Shown piece after piece: positions 34,921 to 45,650 of a stretch of 64,000 nucleotides of DNA. The DNA is from Cladosporium sp. IMV 00045 (lineage: Eukaryota; Ascomycota; Dothideomycetes; Cladosporiales; Cladosporiaceae). The stretch lies in the NCBI GenBank assembly GCA_001931905.2, contig MSJI02000778.1, positions 55,610 to 119,609 on the forward strand. Direction: 5' to 3'. A model generated the notes under the pieces. That model had not been told where the DNA came from. It was given only the letters and a program-made list of their open reading frames with translations, and searched no databases. Made by a program: the position numbers and the translations under genes. The first letter of the stretch is position 1, and each line of letters starts with the position of its first letter.

Positions 34921-36697
34921 TCAAACCCTCGTCGCATTCCCCGCCTCCTGGCGATAACAATGCTTGTCAAAACAAGCCTGACAGCCTTCGGGCAACTGCT
35001 CATCGCGACTCTTGATCGCACAAGCCAGACACAACCCCCAGCCCTCCTCAGCGTCTTGCGTGCCCACCTGAGCGCCGTTGGCGATCATACCCCTCGTCTC
35101 CTCCTTCGAGTAGACAACCTTAGCAGTCGAAGTGCCGGAGTCGAAGCTATACTCCTTGTTCGGCAGATAGACTATGAACGTCGAGTTGAGCTCGTCGCAG
35201 CCGAAGAAAGTGGCGCGCGTGTTGAGCTCTTGCGCGACGAAAGTATCGGCGTCGGGGATGAATGGCATTCTCGTCAAGCCTGCGACTTGGGATTGCACGT
35301 AGGTTTGGCGGATGGAAGAGCCGTTGGGGAAACTGTTCTCCGTGTCGGCGGAGTTGTCGTTCACGATGAGGACGTCGACGGGGCGCTCGTCGACGATGAA
35401 TGGCCAGATAGGGCTGACTTGGTCGGAGAAACCGCCGTCGAGAAGGAGTAGGTCTTCGTCTTCGGCGACGCGGTTGGAGCGCGAATAGTTGTAGAATGGG
35501 TTGCGGTAGGTGGCGAAGAGGTCTTCGAAGAGAGGTTCGTGGGCGAGACTGACGATTCCTTGCAGGACGTTTGCGAGGTCGTCGTCGCTGCTGTTTGCGG
35601 GAGAGAGCACTTCGCAGATTGCTGGGAAGATGTCGCTTGATGTTCCAAATACGTAGCCGAGGTTGTCGTATTGGGCAACACATTCGCCCTCTTCTTCTGG
35701 CTCGCCGTTGTTCAGTCTGGAGCCGAGGAATTCCACTGGAGTGAACGCTGAGAGGCCTTCGTCCCATGAGCCGAATTCGAAGGGACTGAATTCATACTGC
35801 GTTGCATCGGCTGGAGGCGTGCATTGATCTTCGCGTGCCACGACGCCGACTGCTGTGATGATAGGGAACGGGGCGTTGAAGTCCGTGAAGTTATCGAGAG
35901 ACGCCAACGTGGACATGTACGTTGCCACGCCACCAAAACGGCCCTCCAGCAATTGGTAGGACAGGAAACGACCGTACGGGTCGACGATGGTGACATCGTA
36001 GCCGGCGCCCTGTTTGGCTAGAATTTCAGTGGTGATCGCACCATACTGTGTGAGACCCGAGAAGGACAACAAGTTCGCCGGAAGCAGCGCAGAAACTTCG
36101 AATGAGTCTTCCCAAAGATTTTCTTGCAGGTAGCTGATTGTCGGCCAATCGTTGCCTGAAATCGAGGACAGTAACCAAGCACCACCTGATGAGGTCAGCT
36201 TTCTGTTGTACCACACATAAGCTCAACTCCCATGCAGACTTACCTGACAACCCAGAGTGGTAAGTCAATGCTTGGTATAAGCCACTGACGTCTGTGTCGC
36301 TATCGCGAGCATCGAAAGCTTGAACGACACCGGCACCTGATAGAAGTGCACGATATCCTCCACCGCTTGATGCGAGGGCTACGCTGGGCTGGCTGTCTGT
36401 GTTGAAAGAGCCATGTTTCTCCAGCCAGGACGCCAGAGCTGCGTCTGCCTTGTCCTTACGTGACGAGATGTAGTCTGATTCCTGAGGAGACAATCCCGTT
36501 GCATTCCTCACTAGTGGAGTGTCTGGACAAGATGTTGACACTGGCTGATATGGAGTGAGGCCATCTTGTCGTTTGGAAAGTTCGAGTACGCCCTCTGCGT
36601 ACAACGGCGGAACAGGTACTGCAGCCGGAGCCGGGGCAGCTTTGATGCTGCTAAACAGAAGAGAAGATGCTACCAGAGGTAGCGAGCGTGTGAGCAT
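34921..36697 (-). CDS. PLB: Secreted lysophospholipase / phospholipase B
   Basis: Exons 36244-36697 and 34921-36185 (minus strand) encode 572 residues. These enzymes remove acyl chains from phospholipids and lysophospholipids outside the cell or in the wall. The signal peptide is MLTRSLPLVASSLLFSSIKA. The oxyanion/arginine motif SGGGYR is at 111-116 (Arg116), the nucleophile motif GLSGGAW at 149-155 (Ser151) is split by the 58-nt intron, and the catalytic Asp lies in LLDGGFSDQ near 401. This is the fungal cPLA2-like catalytic set. Several N-glycosylation sequons are present (NATG, NFTD, NYSR). The tail is Cys-rich (LCLACAIKS, GCQACFDKHC) with no GPI-anchor-type hydrophobic end, so a secreted soluble form is likely. 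Confidence 0.92.
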
Positions 36698-38051
36698 TTT
36701 TGCAGTGGAGAAGTTGATCGACGAAGACAAGCGAAGAGAGGACAGTGGAAGAAGACTATAGCAGGCAACCTGCCGTACCTTGCTCGTCGAAACAGCATCG
36801 TCGAGTGCGAGGGCCAGCCTCCCAGATATAGAGACCGTTTCCTGCGCCACGCAAGGTAACGGCTGCACAGGAACCTGCCTCGGTTCCCTCTTCTGACCCT
36901 ACATGCTACGGGCTAGCAGTATTAGGAGGCACATTCGGTCGAACCATCAGGTATGTGACTTTTCTGCGGCCCCTCAGCGTGGTAAGATCCGGCTTAGCAT
37001 TGGATGCCGTCGTCAGCAGTGCGAAGTACGAGCAGGGGTTCCTAGAGGCTGCTGCCCAGTAGATCTGGCACGGCTCGACGGCTACATCGCGAGCATAAAT
37101 CGGCTTACACACCTCCGGATGTCGATCACGCATTGGCCTGCATCTTGCAGAAGTAGCCCAAGATGTGGATATGGCAGGCTGTTGACGAAGCTGGGCATTG
37201 CCTTGAGTGCATCATTATTATTGTGCTCTTTGCCCCGTACGATAGAAGAGGCCAGAGCAGATGGCAGAGCGGCCCGTTTTGGTACCTCCTAGACGTTAGG
37301 GAGTAGGAGTAGTGAGGTGAAAAGAAGTGGTACATGTCTTATTTGCCGGTATGAGGGTGGTGGTTTGTGCACGCCAGCCTCTGCTGACTCAATCATAACG
37401 TCCATCCATGCTCGCATGCTCACACACCTTGCAGCCTTGCAAATCGCGGGGTTGCCGAAGAGAGAAGGAGCGCCGTCCGGTCCCGTGATTTCGGTTCACT
37501 TACTGTAATTATTCATACTATTGACATCTTGCCAAGATCAGACAACCTCTGCGCATTCAAGAAAGCCAGCTGAACCCAAAAATGACATGGCTACTAACAT
37601 CACGTTCGTCTGGGTACATGTATGGCCTGTCTCACACCGTCTCACCTCTCCAGCCAGCCCCACTGCCACCGTTGACACTGCGCGCACCACTGCTTTTAGA
37701 GACATGTAGCACAGACACTTCTAAGACTCGCTTCACCATTCTGGAATCTCGTGCCAAACGTCTCGCCAAGATCTAACGCTCAAGCGTCTCATGTCCTAAC
37801 GTCTTCCACGCTCGTGCTTTGGTTTAAAATCGTCACAACAACTATGACCGCATCCTAGAGACCAAAATAATACCAGCAAGGGTGTGCTTGGATGACAGCT
37901 CACCGTAGAAGCTTCGCTGCAGGGCCGCGCCACAAGCGCCTCAGTACCGGTCCAGTCACACCTCCAACTCCTTGCGCGCACTCTCACGGCCTGAAGACTT
38001 GCACAAACCACCTCTTCACGGCTGAGCGGTGAGCTTGACGCGCAAGCCATC
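36698..38051. other. Divergent intergenic region
   Basis: About 1.35 kb with no recognised gene. It lies between the leftward lysophospholipase gene and the rightward RING-ZZ-SH3 gene, and marks the right edge of the accessory block. Confidence 0.45.
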
Positions 38052-40640
38052 ATGGCTGAAAGTACGAGCAGCAGCGGCAGCGTGGTGCTCGAGAAAGAGT
38101 TGACATGTTCGGTATGTCGCGGTTCCCCAGCTTGAAACTCAGGACTGGACGCTGATCCACATCGGCAGATATGTACGGATGTCATGTACCAGCCCTTGAC
38201 GCTGCTCGACTGTCTACATACCTTCTGCGGCTCATGCCTGAAGGAGTGGTTTTCATGGCAGGCCACCTCCGCATCACAGTCACGACGTACGACTCATCCA
38301 TACACTTGCCCGTCATGCCGCGCCGAAGTTCGTGGCACCCGTCCCAACGCAACAGTTACAACACTATTGGATATGTTCTTGAGCTCAAACCCAGGCCGTA
38401 GTAAGAGTGAAGCGGAGAAAGAGGAGATGCGTAGCCACTATAAACCCGGAGAGGATGTCATACCACCAGTGCAGATGAGGCAGGACTCGGATGACAGCGA
38501 TGACGAGAGACTCATGGATGAAGTTCGCGCGATGAGTATGGCGGACATCGATCCCGCGGTTGCGGCAAATAGGAGGGCGCAGAGAGCGGCAAGAAGAGAC
38601 GATCGGAGGAGGCCGCAACACAGCTCACATAGCCATGCGCGGGAGAGCTCGCATAGACGAGATCAGTCAGGCCGCCGAGCAAGACACAATACAGGAAACT
38701 CTGAATCACGGGTTGGAAGACAAGAAGCTGAGGACCGGCAGGTGGAGCATCAGTCTTCTTTGAGAAGTCTCTTGAGCGCTTCTGAAGCAGATTCACAAGA
38801 GGTACAGGAGGACATCATGCAGAGCATCCTTGCATCTGGGGTGCTCGAGGGTATCGATATTGATCATTTAACCCCGGAGCAGGAGGAAGAACTTACCGAG
38901 CGTATCGCAGAGGCTTACCGCCGGAGGCGTCACAGACAAAGGGAACCTTCAAGGAACCACGAACGTCGAGCTCGCACAGACTCAGAGCCACGGCCAGCCA
39001 GCTCTGGAAATGCAGATCGCCGGCCGCGAACTCGTGGAGATAGTAGTGCTGCTCCAAGTTCACAGAGTAGGGCTCGGCCACCCATATCCAGGCCGCATCT
39101 TCTTCATCAATCCACACTGGATACTCCCCGAAACCACCACAGATCAACAAGTGCTACCAGCCAGCGAAGCTACCGATCTGCAAGCCGAACAGACGGCCCA
39201 ACTCCTTCTATCACACCCGCAGCGCGTTCTGCCACAGACTTGTCTTCTACGCCACATTCCGGAGATTCTCAACGGGAGCACCGTCGTCGGCCATCAAGCT
39301 CGCACCGGAGTGTCACGGATCCTGAAGGTGCTCGGAGTGTGATCAGAGAACACCGTACTCGCACAGCTTCAGGCACGCACAGAAGACCTGAAGTTGGAAC
39401 TCAGTCGGCTGCGCATCCACTTGAAGCGGTAAGACGACAAAACGGCTCGGTGAACTCAAGCTCGCCTTCTTTGGTACCATCATCGCCACTCGTCCCGGAC
39501 ACGTCTGATCCAGTGGAAAGACCCTTTTCTGCGGCAAACTTTGCACCCGAGCCTGTGCCGCAGAGCGAAATGCCTCCACTGCCTTCGATCCCGGGACAGA
39601 TCCACGCGGCGCCTGATGTGTCCTGTGCGCATTGCTCGAAAGCAAGCATTCAATACGAGCTTCATTTTCACTGTTACAAATGCAGCGATGGTGCATTCGA
39701 TATCTGTTTGGACTGCTATAGAGCTGGCCGAGGCTGTCATCACTGGTTTGGCTTTGGTTACGCAGCTTGGCATAGATACAAGCGTGCTGAGCCTCCAGAA
39801 GGGTATCCAGTAGGTCACGAGCTCCCACACACCCTCCTAGCTCGCCAGTACCTACGCTCCGGCGAGCAGATCCAGAATTCTACTCTTCCCGGAAATCTTC
39901 AGGAGGGTGCATTCTGCGATCGTTGCTTGTCTTTTACGGATGCTACCTATTGGCACTGCTACATTTGCCTTGAGGGTGCTTGGGGTTATTGTTCTTCCTG
40001 TGTCAATAAGGGCCATCACTGCACGCATCCTCTGCTGCCAGTGGCACATACCAGCACCTTCAACGCTGAATCCGAGCAACCGCCCAATATCATCATTCCA
40101 ATGCCGCACCTCCGGGAGAACAGCTACGCCTCGCTGCCCATCCGCCAGGATTGCGACATATGCCACTACCCCATTGCGCCCACCAACACGCGATTCCACT
40201 GCAATACCTGCAACGACGGCGACTATGATGTCTGCAACGAATGCTACTACGGCCTCGTTGCCACCGGCAAGATATCTTCTGCAAACGGACCCAATGGCTG
40301 GCGCAGATGTCTTCAGAACCACCGCATGACCGTCATAGGATTCCAAGATACACCCGAAGGCGGGCAGCAACGACTCGTCGTCCGTGAAATGGTAGGAGGA
40401 TGGGCGCTCAAAGAAGACGAGGCCTCAGCGCGCGCTCAAGAAATGCTACCACCTGACGGAGGAGTAGGGCTGCGATGTCTGGCTCTATGGAGCAGATTCG
40501 TGCCCGACGAGGACGAGTTGGATTTCCCGAAGAACGCAGAGATCAGGGAAGCAGGGCAGGAGAACGAGGACTGGTTTTGGGGTGTGTATGCCGGGCAGAA
40601 GTTGCTCTTCCCGGCCAATCACGTCAGGGTTCTGAATTGA
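38052..40640 (+). CDS. RING, three ZZ-type zinc fingers and C-terminal SH3 domain protein
   Basis: Exons 38052-38111 and 38169-40640 encode 843 residues. The N-terminal RING begins across the intron (ELTCS-ICTDVMYQPLTLLDCLHTFCGSCLKEWF ... CPSCRAE), which predicts ubiquitin-ligase activity. A long, basic, Ser/Arg-rich disordered middle (about 90-500) follows. Three ZZ-like fingers come next: SCAHCSKASIQYELHFHCYKCSDGAFDICLDCY, then FCDRCLSF ... HCYICLEGAWGYCSSC, and DCDICHYPI ... HCNTCNDGDYDVCNECYYG. The end is an SH3 domain, with LALWSRFVPDEDELDFPKNAEI, DWFWGVY and LLFPANHVRVLN. SH3 domains bind proline-rich partners. The architecture recurs in filamentous fungi, but I do not know a named function. 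Confidence 0.87.
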
Positions 40641-40930
40641 TTGGTCAGTGAATGGAGAGATGAGATGCGATGCATGAGTGAATGATCAATAGAGATACCC
40701 CCCTTATGACGAAGTTTTTTTTTGACTTTGCAGGAAAGACAATCAATGTTGATGAGCAACGCTTTCACTTCTTCCGGGTTGGCTTCTTGTTTGGAGAGAT
40801 CATACAAAATCCAGCGAAGAAGATTTTCGAGCAGCATAAAAACCTCACTTTCATTCCAGAGGTAAGTATCTTTTCCACCGGGATAAGTAATTGGGTGACT
40901 CGACCATCAACGTCTCATCGAAGCAGCAAG

Positions 40931-42034
40931 ATGTCCGACAATAGCCGCCGAAAGCGTAATCGCAGCAATAACCTCACCCACGATGGCGATATTACCTCCA
41001 GCAACAACCCTATCGACGACAGCAACCCCATCGCATCCAACAGCTCGAACTCTTCTCAGCAGATGTCTACCCGTAGACCACCTCAATCGAACGCAGCAAG
41101 AGACCCCAGTCCATTCGGAATGGAATTACGGTCTCGAGAAGCCCCCAACACGAACGCAACAGCCGAACCCACCACAAAAGAACAGCATACGAACCGCGAC
41201 CCATCTAAGCAGCAGCAGCAGCAGCAGCAGCAGGCAGAAAAGCCAGCAGACACAACCGGAGGCAGTTCATTCAGGATGAATCTTCGATCTTGAGGGCTTC
41301 CAAATACGGAAGCAGAGCCAGGAGTCACCACAAAAGTACCAGTTGTAAACCAAGGTGAGTTTGAGCAGCCCGCAGAGGAGAGAAAGCAGCCAAGCACAGG
41401 AAGCCCCCCTCGTAAGAAAAGACATTTAGGCGCAGAAACCGCAAGACCAAGAGCCGAAGGCACACGACGAAACTTGCGAAGCCAGGGAGCTCCTGAAAGC
41501 CCACAACCTCCCTCTGCCAGTAGAGAAGGGGCCTCTACACTCGGTCCTCGAAACAAACAGCCTTACTCGCAACTTCCAGCAAATCCAAACGTCAACGCCC
41601 CTCTCCCGCCACCCTCAGCCAATCCGCCCTTCTACTGCGACTCCCCTACCAGCCTTACCCTCTTCCCTGCCGCAGACCACACGCTCTGCCTCCCAACCCA
41701 CCCCTGCATCTGGTCTCACCCCGCCAAAGCGCGCGAAGTCTACGCGCAACGCACACACTGGCTCCAACTCGACAGGCCCCTCGAGGAGACGCGGAAAGCA
41801 AACGGACGTCTGCCGGCGCTGACGGACGAGTTTGGTGAGAGAATCACGAGGGCTGTGGAAGTTGGTGCGAGAGGAAGGGATGCGAATGAGGTTTGGGATG
41901 GGGTTGTGAGGGAACAGTTTATGGCGATCATTATGCCGGGGGAGTTGGGCGTGGGGACGGGGGAGGAGGAGTGGAGGGCGCATTGGGTCGCGTTGGGGAG
42001 GTTGTTGGAGGGGGATGGTGAGTGGGGAAAGTGA
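40931..42034 (+). pseudogene. Repeat-containing protein gene with one in-frame TGA
   Basis: From ATG 40931 the frame is open to TGA at 41291-41293 and then continues in the same frame, without any shift, to TGA at 42032. Both halves look coding. The N-terminal half is polar, with a run of eight Gln. A unit of the form LRSRxAPNT occurs as LRSREAPNT before the stop, LRS-stop-GLPNT at the stop, and LRSQGAPES after it. The TGA thus takes the place of the second Arg of the unit, which fits a CGA-to-TGA change. The second half ends in a conserved-looking region (YCDSPTSLTLFP, LCLPTHPCIWSHPAKAREVYAQ, WDGVVREQFMAIIMPGEL). No family is recognised. Either a recent nonsense mutation or stop-codon readthrough would explain it; no splice pair removing the stop was convincing. 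Confidence 0.55.
41210..41233 (+). repeat. (CAG)8 microsatellite encoding polyglutamine
   Basis: Eight perfect CAG units in frame in the repeat-containing gene, giving eight consecutive Gln. Tracts like this vary in length between strains. Confidence 0.95.
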
Positions 42035-42454
42035 TGCGTGTGGGAATGGTTGGCATGCCTTTGATGGGAGTATGGATATGAATCAATGCCCTTCCTACGG
42101 AACGATACTGTGGTAAAAAACATGTGAGAATATGAGACCCCTTCTTCTTTTCGCCCCAAACCCCCTCATGCAAAAGACGCATTGGTAAGTCTTTTCCCGT
42201 GGTGCATTGCAGTCCGCAACGATTGACAGGACCCTTGACCTATGTCTAGCCACGTCGGTACCTTAGCTTGTGGCAGAACTTCTGATAGAACCCGGGGAAC
42301 ATTGTTGCTGTCTCCTCACGTAAAACTGTCATCATCGTAGTGCTAAGAGCGAGGGCACCCCTGTACCTCAAGATAGCAATGGTTGTCCGGCTGAAAAGAA
42401 CATGATCGTTCCTGGCCTACTCTCGCAAGTATGAGGTGTCGTCTACGTTTGAAC
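42035..42454. other. Convergent intergenic spacer
   Basis: Spacer between the rightward repeat gene and the leftward Clr5 gene; likely holds both 3' ends. No gene is seen. Confidence 0.45.
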
Positions 42455-42833
42455 TCAAAGACAGGATTCTGTGGAGAATCTGCTTGGTGACTTCAGTGCA
42501 ATGCGAGTCGCCGGAGAGGGAGATTTCTTGGTGTTGAAGATTGGCGACAAAGAGCAGCTTTCGTTCTTGGTGGCTTGCAACGTGATTCTGTCAACGTTGT
42601 CTTGCAGGGCAACACGCTTGACGTTCCACTCTGCAAGTTTTGTCCGATACGATCTCGTCCTGATATATGGTCAGCTCACATGAAGCAGAATTGGGAGAGT
42701 AAGACCTAACCACGTACGAGGCTTTGAATCCTCGGTCCCGCAGCATAATTTCCTTGACCTGCGTGAGAGACTTCCCTTCCTCGGAATAATGTCTGCAAAT
42801 GTCCTCTCGGATACTTTCCCAGGCGAAGACCAT
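42455..42833 (-). CDS. Short Clr5-domain protein
   Basis: Exons 42718-42833 and 42455-42659 (minus strand) encode 106 residues. The N-terminus is a Clr5 domain: FAWESIREDICRHYSEEGKSL, TQVKEIMLRDRGFKAS and, after the 58-nt intron, TRSYRTKLAEWNVKR. The intron falls at the GFKAS point where many Clr5 genes have one, which supports the model. Clr5 domains are found in fungal proteins linked to heterochromatin and are usually joined to long ankyrin or TPR regions; here almost nothing follows except a short Ser/Thr-rich tail. The protein may be a truncated relic or a genuine minimal form. Confidence 0.72.
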
Positions 42834-44183
42834 GTTTGAAGACGAGCCCAAAGTGTATAGAGCAATATTGATCGATTGAAGGCCAACGCTTTAGTAAAGA
42901 AACATCAAACGGTCACCGGATGAGGGAACCCTCAGTGATTCTTAGAGAACAACGACTAGATATATTTATATCGCCCTGAAGCCAAGCAGCGAACGTGTTT
43001 CAGCGTTGCGGACTCAATATTTCTGCATATCTGTGTTGCACATTCGCGAGGCCCATACGGACCGTTGAAAGAAGGTGAGTATAAACTCAACAGCCGCCGT
43101 GCTTTTCTGTGATGATCGTTCTCATCAATGCCTTCGGCTTAATCGGCTGGCTTGCGGAAAACGCTCCAATTGGCGACAAACCTGGTATGTAGCTGGACTG
43201 GACGGCTTCGCTTCCAACTTTCAGGCATCCTCTAGGGCACGCTGGTTTAGGGCACGCTGGTTGTCCTCAGAGTCAACTTCCCGCCACGACGGTAGCGACC
43301 ATATGCAAAATTGGTCAAAGGGTTCGAGCGTTACTGCTGAACACCGTATGGGTGTTACACCGCCTGGGAAACATGCCGTCTCCCGGTTGATTTTCTCTGA
43401 TAGTTGATGCAAGAGCAGCACGGTGCACGTCTTCGTATGCCCAATAGGAGCCAACACCATTGTGACCGAGCTTGTGAAGGCAAACACCGCCCCCTCGGGG
43501 GTGCATGCTTTGCCAATGCAGATGAGCCGAACCTCGATATCTTAGTGGAGAAAGACGTTCTGCACATGGCGGCACGCGCCAACGGCACGACGCATCCGCT
43601 GCATACCAATATCAGCCTTGAAGATTCCCGACCAGATCCTTCCGCTCCACGTGGGCACCTGGACACCCTGCGACACTGGTACCCGCTGTGCAGACCACAC
43701 TAAGAGATCCTCCGCACGCTAAGGTCACCGGTCAAAGGCAAAGCGATATTTCAGGACTTCGATGTGTGCAGGCGACGCTTTTGGCTCACCGTATCCATGT
43801 CCTTCTTGCACTGGTTCTTCCACACCGAATTTCTCCTTAGCCAATGTGCTGGCCAAGCAATGACAGCGATTGCACTTGCTGGCTTAGGGCGCGACATGAA
43901 GAAGCCGCGATGCATTTTGCAGGTCAGAAAAGAAAGAAGCTGGTGCAGACTACACACATAAAAGAAGACCCTCCGCTCATGTCCAGTCATGAAACCATCC
44001 ACAGCTGAAAGATCCAGCAATACCCAACTCGATCAATCGCAGACGAACCTTGTCCAGTTCCTCGCCCACAAAATCCATTAAACACCAGCTGTCGTCGAAT
44101 CTTTTCCAGCGTAATTCGAGCCCCTATCCATTGCGTCTCTAGAAAGCCACCTCTTGTCTGACAATCTCTTGAAGTCATCTCCG
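42834..44183. other. Intergenic with a small tandem duplication and possible gene relics
   Basis: No intact gene is recognised over 1.35 kb. It includes an AT-rich TATATTTATAT stretch at about 42960, 127 bases upstream of the leftward Clr5 gene and a candidate TATA element. A short frame near 43105-43190 reads like the start of a small protein (MIVLINAFGLIGWLAENAP) ending at a GTATGT donor, but downstream frames are broken. Confidence 0.4.
43233..43262 (+). repeat. Perfect 15-bp tandem duplication
   Basis: The unit TAGGGCACGCTGGTT occurs twice without a gap at 43233-43247 and 43248-43262. It sits within otherwise unassigned sequence and is likely a replication slippage product. Confidence 0.95.
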
Positions 44184-44450
44184 ATGCCAACTCAGGACAA
44201 CAAGCCGGGGGACCGGCCATCCATTCCCACGAACGGGGTGCAAGGGTCGTTGACCAAGGAGAACCTCGAGGCCCTCAACAAAGCATCTGGCTCCCAGCCT
44301 TGCAATGTTCCGATGCAGAGATGGTTGGTCGACAACAGCGACCGGCTGGCTGCCCTAGTTGCAGCGAACGATGCCAGTCGACAACATGCCGAGCGTGACA
44401 CTGCGAGGGAGTCGGAGCATGCCGCTCACGGTGGGAAGAAGACTCATTGA
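44184..44450 (+). CDS. Hypothetical 88-residue hydrophilic protein
   Basis: An open frame from ATG 44184 gives a hydrophilic protein (MPTQDNKPGDRPSIPTNG ... RDTARESEHAAHGGKKTH) with no membrane or signal segment and no family I recognise. It lies alone between unassigned sequence and the convergent hydrolase gene. Codon use looks reasonable, but the length alone would not prove a gene. Confidence 0.35.
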   Translation: MPTQDNKPGDRPSIPTNGVQGSLTKENLEALNKASGSQPCNVPMQRWLVDNSDRLAALVAANDASRQHAERDTARESEHAAHGGKKTH

Positions 44451-44555
44451 AGCAAGATGCCTGGAAAGAGATACTCGGAGAAGGCGATGGCCTAAGGAGG
44501 GCGGATGTCTCTTGCAGAGGACGAGCTTGTTATATCTACCTGATGAACATATTTA

Positions 44556-45650
44556 TCAGCTTTTCGCAGTTCGAGGAACGCGTTCCTTGATCATATCCAC
44601 AGTCCTCTGCACTCCACTGATCCTCTCTTTATCCTTGTTGCAGAGGAACAACTTCACAACAGGCCAAGCATGAACCCAGCCTCTCTCCTCATGGTTGACC
44701 ACGAAAGATCCAGTGCTCCTAAGCAGAGCAATCATGTCCCTCGTTTCGGGCGCGAATACCTCTTCAGCTCCGTGAATAAAGAACCAGCCATTTGTCGGGG
44801 AAGCCTTTCGCCACCAGATGAGATCTTTGTTGAGCCCAGGTGAGACCATGGCGTCTTCCGGCGATGCTTTTGTTCCGATGTATTGGCTGCCATAGCGACG
44901 TAGGCTATCCGCGTTGAGGTAATCCGAGCGTGTGTTCTCGTTCTTGTCAGAGATAATTGTCGCCCAGGGAGAGATCATGACCGCGAATCCAGGCTTCTGA
45001 TCCTTGATCGAAGTGTATTTAGAGAGGCAAAGGAGAAGGCTGAGCATGATGGTGGCTCCTGCTGAGTCGCCGGCGACCACAATCCTCGATGGGTCGGGTG
45101 CGATCGACAAAACGTATTTGTAGCCTGCGAGTGCCTCCTGCGTCTGCGTCGGATACGTAGCTTCGGGAACGAGGGTGTACTCCAACGCGAAGAGCGCGGG
45201 GTTGCTATATCCGGCGGCCTTGAGCATATGAATCCACGCCATGAGAAATTCAATGTAGAAGTACGAAGATCCCATGGAAAAACCACCTCCATGAGCGTAG
45301 TACACCACGATGTCGGGTCGCCGGGTTTCGTCATCGATCATGTAGATGCCTTGCAGGCCTTCCCGGTTGACTTCCTTCCAGAAAATAGGGCAGCGCCAGA
45401 TACCGTTACGGAGCATGCGGAACCTGAAGAAAGGCAGTGCCACACCTTTGGAGAAGAACACCTTGCCGATGTTGGCCGGGATGTAGGTGAATGCGTAGCG
45501 GACGACCCTAATGACAACGTCCTGGAAAAGGGTGGCTTGCTGCACAAAAGGCGAACGTTGCTGCCGTGGCCTAAGGCGCTCACGCACCAATTGGTATGGC
45601 ATCTTCACTACTTGAATGGCATTAGTCCGTATCTTCGTCTCCGGGATCAT
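44556..45650 (-). CDS. Alpha/beta hydrolase, hormone-sensitive-lipase-like esterase
   Basis: Single exon, 364 residues. The HSL-family oxyanion motif HGGG is at 120-123 (YYAHGGGFSMGSS) and the nucleophile elbow GDSAG has Ser196. The catalytic His lies in WVHAWPVV near 327. At the place of the usual acidic residue the sequence reads HGAEEVFAPETRD, so a Glu probably serves as the acid. This resembles fungal acetyl-hydrolase/esterase proteins acting on small esters. A hydrophobic patch near 45-75 (VVIRVVRYAFTYIPANIGKVFF) may tether it to a membrane. The ATG at 45650 is the first in frame. It runs toward the preceding small frame. Confidence 0.87.
   Translation of the reverse strand: MIPETKIRTNAIQVVKMPYQLVRERLRPRQQRSPFVQQATLFQDVVIRVVRYAFTYIPANIGKVFFSKGVALPFFRFRMLRNGIWRCPIFWKEVNREGLQGIYMIDDETRRPDIVVYYAHGGGFSMGSSYFYIEFLMAWIHMLKAAGYSNPALFALEYTLVPEATYPTQTQEALAGYKYVLSIAPDPSRIVVAGDSAGATIMLSLLLCLSKYTSIKDQKPGFAVMISPWATIISDKNENTRSDYLNADSLRRYGSQYIGTKASPEDAMVSPGLNKDLIWWRKASPTNGWFFIHGAEEVFAPETRDMIALLRSTGSFVVNHEERGWVHAWPVVKLFLCNKDKERISGVQRTVDMIKERVPRTAKS

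Noticed and set aside
41270..41340. An intron that would remove the TGA at 41291
   Set aside because: The only GT upstream is in GTTCAT and the nearest AG choices give a poor, very short intron; the repeat unit reads straight through the stop instead.
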